Positions 46,600 through 57,333 of a DNA stretch of 64,000 nt are shown here, piece after piece (position 1 is the stretch's first letter; every line of letters begins with the position of its first letter). The position numbers and the translations under genes were made by a program. This DNA comes from Paraburkholderia bonniea (GTDB lineage Bacteria > Pseudomonadota > Gammaproteobacteria > Burkholderiales > Burkholderiaceae). The stretch is from contig NZ_QPEQ01000001.1 in the NCBI RefSeq assembly GCF_009455625.1, forward strand, positions 2,480,001 through 2,544,000, given 5' to 3'. A model generated the notes under the pieces. The model was not told where the DNA came from. It did not search any database and was given only the letters and a program-made list of their open reading frames with translations.

Positions 46600-47732
46600 G
46601 CTGCTCCCACATTCGAAAATAGTGTGTTGTCACGTGCCAGATCACCACTCGTCTGCACCCGCTTCTTGTGACGCGCGGCAAAATCGAGCATCCGGTCGAT
46701 TGGACGGCGCGCCTGCTCCCCTAGCGCCGGGTCAATGACAATCTCGTGATGCCCAAGCTCCAGCACCGACGCGAGATTTGCCAGACCATTCATCGCCATC
46801 CAGGGACAATGCGCGCAGCTTTTACAGGTTGCGCTGTTACCGGCCGTTGGCGCGGCGATAAAAGTCTTGCCTGGCGCGGCCAGACGCATCTTGTGCAAGA
46901 TGCCGAGATCGGTTGCAACGATAAAGTGCGTTGCATCAAGCCGTTGGGCGGCATCAATCAGCTGTGTGGTTGAGCCCACCACGTCGGCCAAGGCCACCAC
47001 GCTAGCGGGCGACTCAGGGTGGACCAGCACTTTGGCAGCCGGATATTCGGTGCGAAGCAGATCCAGCTCAATGCCCTTGAATTCGTCATGTACCAGGCAG
47101 GAGCCTTGCCATAACAACATGTCGGCACCCGTTTTGTTCTGGATATATCCGCCCAGATGCCGGTCAGGTGCCCAGATGATTTTTTCGCCACGCGCGTGCA
47201 GGTCGGCGACGATTTCAAGCCCAATCGAAGAAGTCACCATCCAGTCGGCACGGGCTTTCACCGCCGCGCTGGTATTGGCGTAGACCACAACGGTACGGTC
47301 AGGATGAGCATCGCAAAAAGCCGAAAATTCGGCCACTGGACAACCAAGATCAAGCGAGCAAGTGGCATCGAGATCGGGCATCAAAATGCGCTTCGATGGG
47401 CTGAGAATCTTGGCCGTCTCACCCATAAAACGCACGCCAGCGACAACCAGTGTCTGCGCATCATGATCCCGGCCAAAGCGCGCCATTTCGAGCGAATCTG
47501 CCACGCAACCGCCGGTTTCATCGGCAAGTTCCTGCAACACCGCATCAACGTAGTAATGGGCAACCAGCACCGCCTTTTCACGGGCCAGCAATGCGCGAAT
47601 GCGTGCTTTAAGCGCGATCTTTTCTTCCGCAGAGGGCATATCGGGCACTTTGGCCCACGCCTCACCCACGCCACACGTCAAACCCGACGCTTGCGGCCGG
47701 TCATATTCGACGCTTTTGATCGCCTGACTCAT
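46596..47732 (-). CDS. nadA: Quinolinate synthase
   Basis: A 378-residue [4Fe-4S] enzyme that condenses iminoaspartate with dihydroxyacetone phosphate. '[20 protein letters not shown]' is the first substrate motif, '[13 protein letters not shown]' supplies a cluster Cys, and the C-terminal '[19 protein letters not shown]' has the C-x2-C-x2-C block that includes the last ligand. It heads the leftward nadA-nadC unit. Confidence 0.97.
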   Translation of the reverse strand: MSQAIKSVEYDRPQASGLTCGVGEAWAKVPDMPSAEEKIALKARIRALLAREKAVLVAHYYVDAVLQELADETGGCVADSLEMARFGRDHDAQTLVVAGVRFMGETAKILSPSKRILMPDLDATCSLDLGCPVAEFSAFCDAHPDRTVVVYANTSAAVKARADWMVTSSIGLEIVADLHARGEKIIWAPDRHLGGYIQNKTGADMLLWQGSCLVHDEFKGIELDLLRTEYPAAKVLVHPESPASVVALADVVGSTTQLIDAAQRLDATHFIVATDLGILHKMRLAAPGKTFIAAPTAGNSATCKSCAHCPWMAMNGLANLASVLELGHHEIVIDPALGEQARRPIDRMLDFAARHKKRVQTSGDLARDNTLFSNVGAA

Positions 47733-47788
47733 AGTCTCCTCTACCTGGTAAGCGTGTCATTTGAGGCAATTTCTCGCGCCTCAAAAGA

Positions 47789-47812
47789 AAAACCCCGCCA
47801 ACGCGGGGTTTT
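47789..47812 (-). terminator. Intrinsic terminator of the desaturase gene
   Basis: A 10-bp perfect stem AAAACCCCGC/GCGGGGTTTT with a 4-base loop, followed on the minus strand by TTCTTTTG. It lies 33 bases beyond the desaturase stop and just before nadA. Confidence 0.9.
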
Positions 47813-47844
47813 GTGACGTAACCGAATCTTAATAGATTTCAGGT

Positions 47845-49047
47845 CTAGGCGTAGCGTCGCAACCGGGTTGCAAACTCCTGCAGCGCCTTGATGCCGCTTT
47901 GTTCCGCGCGCACGCACCAGTCTTGCAACTGAACCAGTAACTGCTCGCGTGAAGCGTTTGAACGCTCCCACATCGCGGCCAGTTCACTGCGCAACTCGAG
48001 ATAGGTCCGCAATTTCTGGCTGCTGGCAGAAATCTGTGGCAGTTGGCGCTTCTGCGGTTCATTCAGCCCGGCTTCTTCTTTGTGCAGCCAGCTTCGCGCA
48101 CCGCGCATCAACTGATACTTCTCACGTGCACCCACTTCTTTCAGATGAGCCAGCTCTTGCCGGTACGCCCGCTTGAGTGCCTTGCCGTAACGCGCCATCA
48201 CTTCATAGCGATTGGCCAGCACGGCCTGCAAAGTGTCCTGATCCAGCACCAGCTTGCCCGCATTCAAACGCGGCGTCGGCGCGACCTTCTTCACCGTAGC
48301 AAGACGCAACGCCGACAGAATCCGGATATACATCCAGCCGATATCGAACTCGAACCATTTGTTCGACAGCTTCGCCGAGGTCGCGTAAGTATGGTGATTG
48401 TTATGCAGCTCTTCGCCGCCAATCAGGATGCCCCACGGCAAAATGTTCGTGCTGGCATCTGATGAATTGAAATTGCGATAGCCCCAGAAGTGGGCAATGC
48501 CATTGACCACACCTGCCGCCCAGAACGGAATCCACACCATTTGCACGGCCCAGATGGTCAGGCCTACGACGCCAAAAAGCGCGACGTTCAGCACCATCAG
48601 CAAGCTCACGCCCAGAATTGGGTAACGCGTGTAGACGTTGCGCTCGATCCAGTCGTTCGGCGTGCCGTGGCTGAACTTGCGCATGGTTTCTTCGTTCTTT
48701 GCTTCAGCGCGATATAACTCAGCGCCTTCCAGCAGAACCTTCCAGATGCCGCGCGTTTGCGGGCTGTGTGGATCTTCTTCGGTTTCGCATTTGGCGTGGT
48801 GCTTGCGATGGATCGCCGCCCACTGGCCAGTCAGCATGCCGGTGGTCATCCACAACCAGAGACGGAAAAAATGTGCCACCGCCGGATGAAGTTCAAGCGC
48901 GCGGTGCGCCTGGCAGCGATGGAGATAAACCGTAACGCCGATGATCGTCACGTGCGTGACTGCCAGCGTATACAACACGAGCTGCCACCATGAGAAGCGC
49001 AGCAGTCCGTGGGAGAGAAAGTCGAGCAGAGAATTCAGCAAGGCCAT
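47845..49047 (-). CDS. Acyl-CoA delta-9 desaturase-like protein with ISL3-transposase-like C-terminal tail
   Basis: A 400-residue protein. Residues 1-260 form a membrane fatty-acid desaturase: two pairs of hydrophobic helices and the three iron-binding His boxes HRCQAH (43-48), HRKHH (80-84) and HNNHH (215-219), the stearoyl-CoA desaturase pattern. Residues about 265-400 are a charged helical tail. Its end ('KYQLMRGARSWL', 'LRTYLELRSELAAMW', 'CVRAEQSGIKALQEF') closely recalls the C-terminus of ISL3 transposases. This suggests an old gene fusion or domain capture; no transposase catalytic residues are present. The role is introduction of a double bond for membrane fluidity. Confidence 0.88.
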   Translation of the reverse strand: MALLNSLLDFLSHGLLRFSWWQLVLYTLAVTHVTIIGVTVYLHRCQAHRALELHPAVAHFFRLWLWMTTGMLTGQWAAIHRKHHAKCETEEDPHSPQTRGIWKVLLEGAELYRAEAKNEETMRKFSHGTPNDWIERNVYTRYPILGVSLLMVLNVALFGVVGLTIWAVQMVWIPFWAAGVVNGIAHFWGYRNFNSSDASTNILPWGILIGGEELHNNHHTYATSAKLSNKWFEFDIGWMYIRILSALRLATVKKVAPTPRLNAGKLVLDQDTLQAVLANRYEVMARYGKALKRAYRQELAHLKEVGAREKYQLMRGARSWLHKEEAGLNEPQKRQLPQISASSQKLRTYLELRSELAAMWERSNASREQLLVQLQDWCVRAEQSGIKALQEFATRLRRYA

Positions 49048-49237
49048 TTACCTGTAATGGATGACACCTTGGCAAAAAAACCGGCGTCAAGAAAATGAAA
49101 GCATCCAGCGAGATTGGACGCCATTCTACGCGAACGGTTCCAGCCCATGATGTTTGTCAAAATTTGGTGTGACTCGCGCCTTTTCAAGTCGGGCTCTTGC
49201 CAATCCCCCCGTCACGCCCATCGCAGCAGGCGTGGCG

Positions 49238-50596
49238 TCAGCCAGCCTCCGGCGCGGCGGCTGATGTGGGCTGGGCTGCCGCGGCTAAATTCTGCGGCAA
49301 TATGTCGCCCGCGCCGATGATGCGCACTTCACGCTGTGCAAACGGAATCGAAATATCGTGCTCAGCAAACAGCCGCCAGATATTCAGATTGACCGCCGAG
49401 CGGACACTCGACGTGCCAGTCGCAGCATCTTCGACCCAAAAACCGAGTTCGAGATCAATCCCGTCCGCACCGAAATTCACCAGATATGGAGCGGGCACCG
49501 GGTCCTGCAGCACACGCGGCACGTCGTCCGCCGCCTGGGCGAGCAAAGCCATCGCTTGCCTGATATCGGTTTCGTAGGCGACCTGAACCGCGACTTTGGT
49601 ATAGCCACGCGTCTGAAACGACGACTGGTTTTGCACCACGTCGGTAATCAGCTTCTCGTTTGGCACCAGCGTCTCGATACCATCCAGGCCACGCACCACG
49701 GTGTAGCGCGTGCGAATCTGCGTCACCATGCCCTGCAAGCCGCTCACGTTAATCGTGTCGCCAATCCGCAATGACCGGTCGAGCAAAATAATGAAACCCG
49801 AGACGTAATTGCTGGCAATTTTCTGCAAGCCAAAACCCAGCCCTACCCCAAGCGCGCCGCCAAATACCCCCAGCACCGTAATATCAATGCCCACCAGCGA
49901 CAGGCTCACCAGCACGGCCGCCACCACCAGCAGCGCACGCCCAAGGCGGGCCAGCACGACTTTGAGGTTCGCGTCGAGCGTGCTGGCGCGCATCACCCGG
50001 TCTTCCAGCGCCGAGCCGAGCCACATTGCGACGATCATCGTGACGCAAACCCACAGCAGCCCGGATGCCAGCGACAGCAACGTCATGTGGGTATTCGCTA
50101 CACGAAAACGCACACTATCCATCCACGCCAGCACATCGTCCTGAATGCCCATCACGGTCAGCACCATGCCCACCCAGACCACCAGCGACACGACTTTCTC
50201 CACCAGCGACAGCCAGGCGTGATTCTCACCATCGCGGCTAAATACCCGCCGCGCAAAAAAGAACACGATGTAAATCAGGCCAATGCCAAGCAGCGGCACC
50301 AGCGCCAGATTCAGCAACGAGGTGTGCATGAACTCGGCGGTAATGGCACGCGCGATCCCGACCAGCACTGCGCCAATCAGCGGGAAAAATGCCCGGTTAA
50401 GGCTTTCCGCGCCAAAACGCAGGCCGCCAGAGCCAGCCAAGCTCTGGCGTCGATCAAGACGGCGGCGCAGGAACCGCGCCAGCACCCAGGCCAGCACCAG
50501 CGTGGCCAGCAGTACGCCGACCTGCCACAACATTGCGGGCTGGCCGAAATCGTGCACCAGATCGCCAAACATATGGGTCAGAAAACGATTAGGCAT
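49238..50596 (-). CDS. MscS family mechanosensitive ion channel
   Basis: A 452-residue inner-membrane protein with several N-terminal helices and the MscS core. The pore helix appears as 'VLGVFGGALGVGLGFGLQKI' with the Gly/Ala packing pattern, followed by 'NYVSGFIILLDRSLRIGDTI' and the beta domain 'VTQIRTRYTVVRGLDGIETL'. It relieves osmotic pressure or takes part in solute efflux. Longer than E. coli MscS (about 286), so it has extra N-terminal helices. It is separated from neighbours by ordinary gaps. Confidence 0.92.
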   Translation of the reverse strand: MPNRFLTHMFGDLVHDFGQPAMLWQVGVLLATLVLAWVLARFLRRRLDRRQSLAGSGGLRFGAESLNRAFFPLIGAVLVGIARAITAEFMHTSLLNLALVPLLGIGLIYIVFFFARRVFSRDGENHAWLSLVEKVVSLVVWVGMVLTVMGIQDDVLAWMDSVRFRVANTHMTLLSLASGLLWVCVTMIVAMWLGSALEDRVMRASTLDANLKVVLARLGRALLVVAAVLVSLSLVGIDITVLGVFGGALGVGLGFGLQKIASNYVSGFIILLDRSLRIGDTINVSGLQGMVTQIRTRYTVVRGLDGIETLVPNEKLITDVVQNQSSFQTRGYTKVAVQVAYETDIRQAMALLAQAADDVPRVLQDPVPAPYLVNFGADGIDLELGFWVEDAATGTSSVRSAVNLNIWRLFAEHDISIPFAQREVRIIGAGDILPQNLAAAAQPTSAAAPEAG

Positions 50597-50638
50597 AGCG
50601 TGATGGTGATCCTGCGAGAACGCTTCTGGGTATTCGCG

Positions 50639-51994
50639 TCAGGCCTCTTCCGCTTGCGCCGGACCGGCGCTGGCCAGCGCTGCAGCCACAGCCTCCGGGG
50701 CGGCAGTGGTGGTTGAGTCAGAGGCTGAAAGAGGTTGCATCCGGCGCTGCATCACCGCAGCAAAGAAACCATCGGTCGCGTGACGATGCGGCCAGAGCGA
50801 GAGGTAATCGCCAGTATCCAGATCGATACGCTGTTCCGCGAATACTTCCCGCGCGGGAACCAGGACAAAATCAGGATGTGTGGCCAGGAACTGTTGCACC
50901 ACCGCTTCATTTTCTGCTTCGAGAATGCTGCAAGTCGCATACACCAAACGGCCGCCACGTTTCACCAGACGCGCAGCGCTCGCCAGAATGGAGGCCTGCT
51001 TCGGTGTCAGTTCGCCAATCGAATCCGGCGACTGGCGCCATTTCAGATCAGGATTGCGCCGCAATGTACCCAGCCCGCTGCATGGCGCATCGACCAGCAC
51101 CCGGTCGATCTTGCCCGCCAGACGCTTGATCTTCGCGTCATGTTCACTGTCGATCAGCACCGGGTTCACGTTCGACAGGCCACTGCGCGCCAAACGCGGC
51201 TTGAGTTTCGCCAGACGGCGCTCAGCCACATCAAACGCATACAGCCGCCCGGTCGAGCGCATCATCGCGCCCAGCGCCAGCGTCTTGCCGCCTGCGCCTG
51301 CGCAGAAATCAACCACCATCTCGCCGCGCTTGGGTGCCACCATTGAGCACAGCAACTGGCTGCCCTCATCCTGCACTTCCAGCCAGCCATTCTGGAACGC
51401 GTCCAGCTTCGTCAGCGGCGGCTTGCCCACCACCCGCACGCCAAACGGCGCGAACGGCATCGCGCCAGCTTCGATGCCCGCCAGCTTGAGCGCTTCCAGC
51501 ACTTCGGCACGGCTCGCCTTGACCGGATTGGCGCGTAGATCCAGCGGTGCGGGGTAATTCAGCGCGGCCGCCAGTTGCGCGAGTTCGGCAGGTTCAAAAC
51601 GGCTCGCCAGCGCCTGGTAGATCCAGTCGGGCAAATTCAGGCGAATGCGCAGCGGCAGGCTTTCAGGATCGATCTTCGACACGTGGTCAAGCCAGCTCAT
51701 TTCCTGCTCAGTCACAAATGGCTTGAGCGCCGAACGCCCGGCAGTCTGCATCAAACCCAACAGCGTCATGCGCCGGGCCGGACTGCCGGAACCGCTTTCA
51801 GACAGATGGGCAAACTCCATACGGCGGCGTAATACCGCGAACACCGCTTCGGCAATAACGCCGCGCTCACCATGCCCCAGCTTTGGGTGAGCGCGGAAAA
51901 AGCGGCTGGTGGTGGCGTCGGCCGGGCCATTAAATTGCAGCACTTCTGCCAGTAGTGTTTCAGTTTGTCCAATCAAAAAACCATGCAGTCTCAT
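50639..51994 (-). CDS. RsmB-like 16S rRNA (cytosine-5) methyltransferase
   Basis: A 451-residue NOL1/NOP2/Sun-family enzyme. An N-terminal NusB-like helical part is followed by the SAM domain with 'MVVDFCAGAGGKTLALGAMM', 'RVLVDAPCSGLGTLRRNPD' (first catalytic Cys in P-C-S-G) and 'RLVYATCSILEAENEAVV' (second Cys in T-C-S). Exact target base is usually C967 for RsmB; I do not resolve it. The start overlaps the purN stop (ATGA). Confidence 0.88.
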   Translation of the reverse strand: MRLHGFLIGQTETLLAEVLQFNGPADATTSRFFRAHPKLGHGERGVIAEAVFAVLRRRMEFAHLSESGSGSPARRMTLLGLMQTAGRSALKPFVTEQEMSWLDHVSKIDPESLPLRIRLNLPDWIYQALASRFEPAELAQLAAALNYPAPLDLRANPVKASRAEVLEALKLAGIEAGAMPFAPFGVRVVGKPPLTKLDAFQNGWLEVQDEGSQLLCSMVAPKRGEMVVDFCAGAGGKTLALGAMMRSTGRLYAFDVAERRLAKLKPRLARSGLSNVNPVLIDSEHDAKIKRLAGKIDRVLVDAPCSGLGTLRRNPDLKWRQSPDSIGELTPKQASILASAARLVKRGGRLVYATCSILEAENEAVVQQFLATHPDFVLVPAREVFAEQRIDLDTGDYLSLWPHRHATDGFFAAVMQRRMQPLSASDSTTTAAPEAVAAALASAGPAQAEEA

Positions 51995-52644
51995 ACGCCC
52001 TCCCCGGCGGTGTAGTCGGCAAAGAGCCATTGCGGCTCTGGCGGCGTAAGCACAACGGTCAGCCCGTCGAGAGCAAGACGCCCTTCAACGAACCAGCGCA
52101 CTGCGCGTGGATAAATAATGTGTTCGGCAGCGAGTACCCGCGCCGCCAGCGTGGTGACGTCGTCGCTCGCCAGCACAGGCAGCGCAGCCTGAATCACGAT
52201 AGGCCCGTGATCGAGTTGCGCTGTGACGAAATGAACTGAAGCGCCATGCAACCGCACGCCCGCATCCAGCGCCTGCTGGTGGGTCTTGAGGCCAGCGAAG
52301 CTGGGCAGCAAGGACGGGTGGATATTCAGCATGCGCCCCGCATAATGCCCGACAAAGCCCGCAGTCAGTACTCGCATGAAGCCCGCGAGCACCACCAGAT
52401 CGGGCGCGAAACGGTCGATGGCCTCGGCCAGCGCGGCATCGAAGGCCTCGCGCTGGTCGAACTGGCGGTGGTCAACCACCGCGGTAGCAATGCCATGCGC
52501 GGCGGCAAACGCCAGGCCCGTCGCCTCCGGACGGTTAGCAATCACCGCCACCACTTGGGCCGGCCAGCCCTCGGTCGCGCATGCGCGAACCACGGCCTCC
52601 ATGTTGCTGCCCCGCCCTGAAATCAAGATAACGATTTTTTTCAT
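51991..52644 (-). CDS. purN: Phosphoribosylglycinamide formyltransferase
   Basis: A 217-residue GAR transformylase of purine synthesis. 'IVILISGRGSNMEAVVRACA' binds the phosphoribosyl group, 'LAGFMRVLTAGFVGHYAGRM' and 'LNIHPSLLPSFAGLKTHQQA' contain the catalytic Asn-x-His, and 'GASVHFVTAQLDHGPIVIQA' the Asp. The frame and length are normal. Shares a transcription unit with the rsmB-like gene. Confidence 0.96.
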   Translation of the reverse strand: MKKIVILISGRGSNMEAVVRACATEGWPAQVVAVIANRPEATGLAFAAAHGIATAVVDHRQFDQREAFDAALAEAIDRFAPDLVVLAGFMRVLTAGFVGHYAGRMLNIHPSLLPSFAGLKTHQQALDAGVRLHGASVHFVTAQLDHGPIVIQAALPVLASDDVTTLAARVLAAEHIIYPRAVRWFVEGRLALDGLTVVLTPPEPQWLFADYTAGEGV

Positions 52645-52710
52645 CGGCGGATTTTATCATTCAGACAGCCTCTCAACCGCGCCATCTCGGCGTGTCAGCC
52701 CTTGAACGTT

Positions 52711-52716
52711 TATAAT
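52711..52716 (+). promoter_or_regulatory. -10 element of the ribF-ileS-lspA unit
   Basis: A perfect TATAAT 48 bases before the ribF GTG start. No good -35 at normal spacing; TTGAAC lies too close (3 bases). Confidence 0.5.
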
Positions 52717-52763
52717 CGACCGTTTTGGCGGCGATTCGCCCGTCCTACCCCGTCCGTCCTATC

Positions 52764-53756
52764 GTGAGAGTCTTCCGCGGTCTTCCCAATGCCGAAAGCC
52801 GTGCGCCATGCGCACTGACGATCGGCAACTTCGACGGTGTCCATCGCGGTCATCAGGCGTTGCTTGCGCACGTGCGCGCGGCGGCCGATGCCCGGGGGCT
52901 GCCCGTCTGCGTGATGACTTTCGAGCCGCATCCGCGCGAATTCTTCAATCCCGCCAGCGCGCCGCCGCGCATCGCCATGCTGCGCGACAAGCTCGAAGCG
53001 CTCGCGGCCAATGGCGTAGACCGCATCGTCGTCGAGCACTTCAATCACACCTTTGCCAGCCAGTCGCCCGATACCTTCGTTGAACGCATCATCGTGAATG
53101 GCCTGCATGCGCGCTGGGTCATGATCGGTGACGACTTTCGCTACGGTGCCAAACGCGCAGGCGACTTCGCCTCGCTCAAGGCCGCAGGCCAGCAGCATGG
53201 CTTTGAAGTCGAGCAGATGGCAACCGTGGCCGATCCGTCCGGCGCGCGCATCTCCAGCTCGGCAGTGCGGGCCGCGCTTAGCGCTGGTCAGCTTGACGTC
53301 GTGCGTGCCGCGCTCGGCCGCAGCTATCAGATCAGCGGCCACGTGGTGCACGGCATGAAACTGGGCCGTGACCTAGGCTTTCCCACCCTGAATGTGCCGA
53401 TCCAGCACAAGCGCCCAGCGCTGGCCGGGATCTTCGTCGTCCTGGTGCATGGGATCGCTGAACATCCGCTCACGGGTGTCGCCAGCCTCGGTGTGCGCCC
53501 GACGGTGGATGATTCCGGCAGAGTGCTGCTTGAGGCGCATCTGCTCGACTGGCACGGCGATGCCTATGGCAAACTCGTGCGCGTCGAATTTCTGCACAAG
53601 CTGCGTGACGAGGAGAAATACCTCGACCTCGAAACCCTAACCGCCGCCATCGCCCGCGATGTCGCCCATGCGCGGACGTGGCTTGCCCGTAACGGCATCT
53701 CGCCCGGCAGCGGCGCGAGCGGCTTCGCCACCTCCGCCACCGACCGAATTAGCTAA
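52764..53756 (+). CDS. ribF: Bifunctional riboflavin kinase/FAD synthetase
   Basis: A 330-residue enzyme. The N-terminal FAD synthetase half shows 'CALTIGNFDGVHRGHQALL' (nucleotide-binding G-x-F-D-G-x-H-x-G-H), 'FEPHPREFF', 'VMIGDDFRYGAKRAGD' and 'RISSSAVRAALSAG'. The C-terminal riboflavin kinase half has 'DLGFPTLNVPIQHKRPALAG' and 'TGVASLGVRPTVDDS'. The GTG at 52764 gives the N-terminus seen in relatives and follows the TATAAT box; a TTG at 52725 lies at the likely transcript start. It heads the conserved ribF-ileS-lspA row. Confidence 0.96.
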   Translation: MRVFRGLPNAESRAPCALTIGNFDGVHRGHQALLAHVRAAADARGLPVCVMTFEPHPREFFNPASAPPRIAMLRDKLEALAANGVDRIVVEHFNHTFASQSPDTFVERIIVNGLHARWVMIGDDFRYGAKRAGDFASLKAAGQQHGFEVEQMATVADPSGARISSSAVRAALSAGQLDVVRAALGRSYQISGHVVHGMKLGRDLGFPTLNVPIQHKRPALAGIFVVLVHGIAEHPLTGVASLGVRPTVDDSGRVLLEAHLLDWHGDAYGKLVRVEFLHKLRDEEKYLDLETLTAAIARDVAHARTWLARNGISPGSGASGFATSATDRIS

Positions 53757-53886
53757 CCTGGCGTGCCTCAGCCAGGCAGTGTGAGGTGCCTGGCACCTGA
53801 GCCATCTGTGAGACACGCCCGGCGCTTTTGCTTACCTCTCCCCCGCGCCCTGATGGCGCACCGACCGAATTCACGACGATCTCATC

Positions 53887-56724
53887 ATGAGCAACAAGAA
53901 AGCTGATTCGAAAGCCCCTGCCCGCTACCCGGTCAACCTGCTCGACACCCCGTTTCCGATGCGCGGCGATCTGCCCAAACGCGAACCGCAATGGGTTAAG
54001 GAGTGGCAGGAACGCAAGATCTACGAAGCAATCCGCAAGGCCAGCAAGGGCCGCGAAAAATTCATCCTGCACGACGGCCCGCCGTATGCAAACGGCGATA
54101 TTCACCTCGGCCACGCGGTCAACAAAATTCTGAAAGACATGATCGTCAAGGCGCGCAATCTGGCGGGCTTTGACGCGGTGTATGTGCCCGGCTGGGATTG
54201 TCACGGCATGCCCATCGAGATCCAGATCGAAAAACAGTTCGGCAAATCACTGCCTGCCATCGAAGTGATGCAGAAAGCACGGGCCTATGCCGGTGAGCAA
54301 ATCGAAAAACAGAAGCTCGGCTTTCGCCGTCTGGGCGTGCTCGGCGACTGGGACAACCCGTACCGCACGATGAATTTCGCCAACGAAGCCGGCGAAATCC
54401 GGGCGCTCGCCAAGATCATGGAAAAGGGCTTTGTGTTCCGTGGACTAAAGCCAGTCAACTGGTGCTTCGATTGCGGTTCGGCGTTGGCTGAGGCAGAGGT
54501 CGAATACGCAGACAAAACCGATCCGACCATTGATGTGCTGTTCAGCTTCGCTGACCTCGACGCCACCGCCCAGGCTTTCGGCCTGCCGCGTCTGCCGCGC
54601 GATGAAGGTGGCATCGTCATCTGGACCACCACGCCATGGACCATTCCCGCCAACCAGGCGCTGAATCTTCATCCCGAGATCGTGTATGCGCTGGTGGACA
54701 CCCCGCGCGGGCTGCTGATTCTCGCGCAAGAACGGGTTGCCGCCTGCCTCGAGCAATACGGCCTCACAGGCGAGGTCCTGGCCACCACGCCTGGCACAGC
54801 GCTCGCCGGGCTGCGCTTTAACCATCCGCTCGCTACCGCTCATCCGGCGTACCGGCGTACCGCGCCCGTGCATCTCGCTGATTACGTCACGACCGATACC
54901 GGCACAGGCATCGTTCACTCGACGCCCGCGTATGGCATCGAAGACTTCATGACGTGCAAGGCGCACGGCATGAGCGACTCCGAAATCGTCAGCCCGGTCA
55001 TGGGCGATGGCCGCTACATCGAATCGCTCGCGCTCTTTGGCGGGCTGTCGATCTGGGCGGCCAATCCGCAGGTCATCGCCGCGCTCAGCGAAGCGGGCAC
55101 CCTGTTGCGCACCGAAAAATACATCCACAGCTACATGCACTGCTGGCGGCACAAAACGCCGATCATCTACCGCGCAACCTCGCAATGGTTCGCCGGGATG
55201 GATCTCAAGCCCAATGACCGCGAGCAGACCCTGCGCGAAACCGCGCTGGCAGGCATCGAGGCCACTGCGTTCTACCCCGCGTGGGGCAAGCAGCGGCTGT
55301 TCAGCATGATTGCCAACCGGCCTGACTGGACTCTCTCGCGGCAACGTCAATGGGGCGTGCCCATGGCGTTTTTCATTCACAAGGAAACCGGTGCGCTGCA
55401 CCCGCGCACGCCTGAACTGCTCGAAGCTGTCGCGCAACGCGTAGAGCAAGGCGGAATCGAAGCCTGGCAAACGCTGGATGCCCGTGAGCTGATCGGTGAC
55501 GATGCCAATCTCTACGAAAAAAACCGCGACACGCTCGATGTCTGGTTCGATTCCGGCACAACACACTGGCACGTGCTGCGCGGCTCGCACAAAGACTCGC
55601 TGCAGTTTCCAGCGGACCTCTATCTGGAAGGCTCGGACCAGCATCGCGGCTGGTTCCACTCATCGTTGCTGACGGCCTCGATGCTGGATGGCCAGCCGCC
55701 CTACAAAGCGCTGCTGACGCACGGCTTCACCGTCGATGGCGAAGGCCGCAAGATGAGCAAATCGCTCGGCAATGGCATTGATCCGCATGAAGTGGCTAAC
55801 CGGCTCGGCGCGGAAATCATCCGCCTGTGGATTGCCTCGACCGATTATTCAGGCGAACTGGCGATCTCCGAAGAAATTCTCAAACGTGTGACTGAGAGCT
55901 ACCGGCGCATTCGCAATACGCTGCGCTTTTTGCTCGCCAACCTGGCCGATTTCGATTTCGCCCAGCATGCCCGTCCGGTCGAAGACTGGCTTGAAATCGA
56001 CCGCTATGCAGTGGCGTTGTCCGCCTCGCTGCAAAACGACATCCTCGCGCATTACGACAAATACGAGTTCCATCCGGTCGTCGCCCGGCTCCAGACCTTC
56101 TGCTCAGAAGACCTCGGCGGCTTTTATCTGGATGTGCTGAAAGACCGGCTCTATACCAGCGCAGTCGATTCCAGCGCGCGCCGCTCGGCGCAAACCGTGC
56201 TGTATCACATCGCACACGCGCTGCTGCGGATCATCGCGCCGTTCCTGTCGTTCACCGCCGAAGAAGCGTGGAAGATCTTCCAGCCCGGCCGCGAAACCAT
56301 TTTCACCGAGACATATCACGCGTTCCCGGCCATTTCGGACAGCCAGGCCCTGCTCGACAAATGGGCGCTGTTGCGCGCGGTGCGCAGCGATGTCACCAAA
56401 GCGCTGGAAGAAGCGCGTGTCTCGAACCTGATTGGCTCGTCACTGCAGGCCGAAGTCGAAATTCGCGCGAGCGGCACGCGGCACGATGCGCTGGCCAGCC
56501 TGGGCGAGGATTTGAAATTCGTGCTAATTACCTCGGCGGCCACGGTCGTCAAGGTCGACAGCGAAGCCCAGGAAGCCATCGAAGTCATCGCTTCGAGCTA
56601 TCTGAAATGCGAACGTTGCTGGCACTACCGTGCCGACGTTGGCGCACATGCGGAACACCCCACACTGTGCGGCCGTTGCTTTAGCAACCTGTTTGGCACC
56701 GGTGAAACCAGGAGCGCAGCATAA
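53887..56724 (+). CDS. ileS: Isoleucine--tRNA ligase
   Basis: A 945-residue class I synthetase. '[20 protein letters not shown]' contains the HIGH-type motif (H-L-G-H), '[18 protein letters not shown]' belongs to the CP1 editing domain, '[14 protein letters not shown]' is the KMSKS loop. The C-terminus has a zinc-binding cysteine set ('[12 protein letters not shown]', '[10 protein letters not shown]'), as in bacterial type IleRS. The stop is directly followed by the lspA start (TAAATG). Confidence 0.98.
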   Translation: MSNKKADSKAPARYPVNLLDTPFPMRGDLPKREPQWVKEWQERKIYEAIRKASKGREKFILHDGPPYANGDIHLGHAVNKILKDMIVKARNLAGFDAVYVPGWDCHGMPIEIQIEKQFGKSLPAIEVMQKARAYAGEQIEKQKLGFRRLGVLGDWDNPYRTMNFANEAGEIRALAKIMEKGFVFRGLKPVNWCFDCGSALAEAEVEYADKTDPTIDVLFSFADLDATAQAFGLPRLPRDEGGIVIWTTTPWTIPANQALNLHPEIVYALVDTPRGLLILAQERVAACLEQYGLTGEVLATTPGTALAGLRFNHPLATAHPAYRRTAPVHLADYVTTDTGTGIVHSTPAYGIEDFMTCKAHGMSDSEIVSPVMGDGRYIESLALFGGLSIWAANPQVIAALSEAGTLLRTEKYIHSYMHCWRHKTPIIYRATSQWFAGMDLKPNDREQTLRETALAGIEATAFYPAWGKQRLFSMIANRPDWTLSRQRQWGVPMAFFIHKETGALHPRTPELLEAVAQRVEQGGIEAWQTLDARELIGDDANLYEKNRDTLDVWFDSGTTHWHVLRGSHKDSLQFPADLYLEGSDQHRGWFHSSLLTASMLDGQPPYKALLTHGFTVDGEGRKMSKSLGNGIDPHEVANRLGAEIIRLWIASTDYSGELAISEEILKRVTESYRRIRNTLRFLLANLADFDFAQHARPVEDWLEIDRYAVALSASLQNDILAHYDKYEFHPVVARLQTFCSEDLGGFYLDVLKDRLYTSAVDSSARRSAQTVLYHIAHALLRIIAPFLSFTAEEAWKIFQPGRETIFTETYHAFPAISDSQALLDKWALLRAVRSDVTKALEEARVSNLIGSSLQAEVEIRASGTRHDALASLGEDLKFVLITSAATVVKVDSEAQEAIEVIASSYLKCERCWHYRADVGAHAEHPTLCGRCFSNLFGTGETRSAA

Positions 56725-57228
56725 ATGGCCCGATCCCTCTCGAAACCCGCTCGCACGTCACTCTTGCCATGGCTGGGCCTCGCCTTCGTGATTATCTTGT
56801 GCGACCAGCTGACGAAAATTGCCATCCTCCGGGTGTTCTCGTATGGCGAATCCGTGTCCCTCACTTCGTTTTTCAACCTGGTGCTGGTGTACAACCTGGG
56901 CGCGGCTTTTAGCTTTCTCGCCTCGGCTGGTGGCTGGCAGCGCTGGGCGCTCACCGCGCTGGGCCTGGGCGCAGCGCTGGTGATTATCTACATGCTGCAG
57001 CGCCACGGCACGCAGCGGCTTTTTTGCACCGCGCTGGCGTTTATCCTGGGCGGTGCGCTGGGCAATGTGATCGACCGGCTGGCGTATGGCCACGTAATCG
57101 ACTTTCTCGATTTTCATCTGAACGCATGGCACTTTCCCGCCTTCAATCTGGCGGATAGCGCGATTACGCTAGGCGCAATCTTGCTGATCTTCGACGAATT
57201 GCGCCGGGTGCGGCACGGCTCGCGTTGA
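56725..57228 (+). CDS. lspA: Lipoprotein signal peptidase (signal peptidase II)
   Basis: A 167-residue inner-membrane aspartic protease with four helices. '[17 protein letters not shown]' and '[20 protein letters not shown]' contain the conserved Asn/Asp motif, and '[15 protein letters not shown]' the second catalytic Asp. It cleaves prolipoproteins at the lipobox after diacylglycerol is attached. Directly abuts ileS, the usual pairing. Confidence 0.97.
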   Translation: MARSLSKPARTSLLPWLGLAFVIILCDQLTKIAILRVFSYGESVSLTSFFNLVLVYNLGAAFSFLASAGGWQRWALTALGLGAALVIIYMLQRHGTQRLFCTALAFILGGALGNVIDRLAYGHVIDFLDFHLNAWHFPAFNLADSAITLGAILLIFDELRRVRHGSR

Positions 57229-57333
57229 GCCACGCGCACGCGTCACGCGTGCCGTCGTCACTTGTATCTGGAGCCGGCGCGTCAGTGCCGGTCAGGCGGT
57301 CACCACGTCACCACGCTATGCCGGAGACTCACC

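Noticed and set aside
53757..53886. Inverted repeats between ribF and ileS
   Set aside because: Several short imperfect repeats without T-run or known regulatory pattern; no T-box-like element fits for a betaproteobacterium.
54445..55659. 404-codon frame antisense to ileS
   Set aside because: Shadow of the strongly supported isoleucyl-tRNA synthetase; no family likeness or ribosome-binding site.
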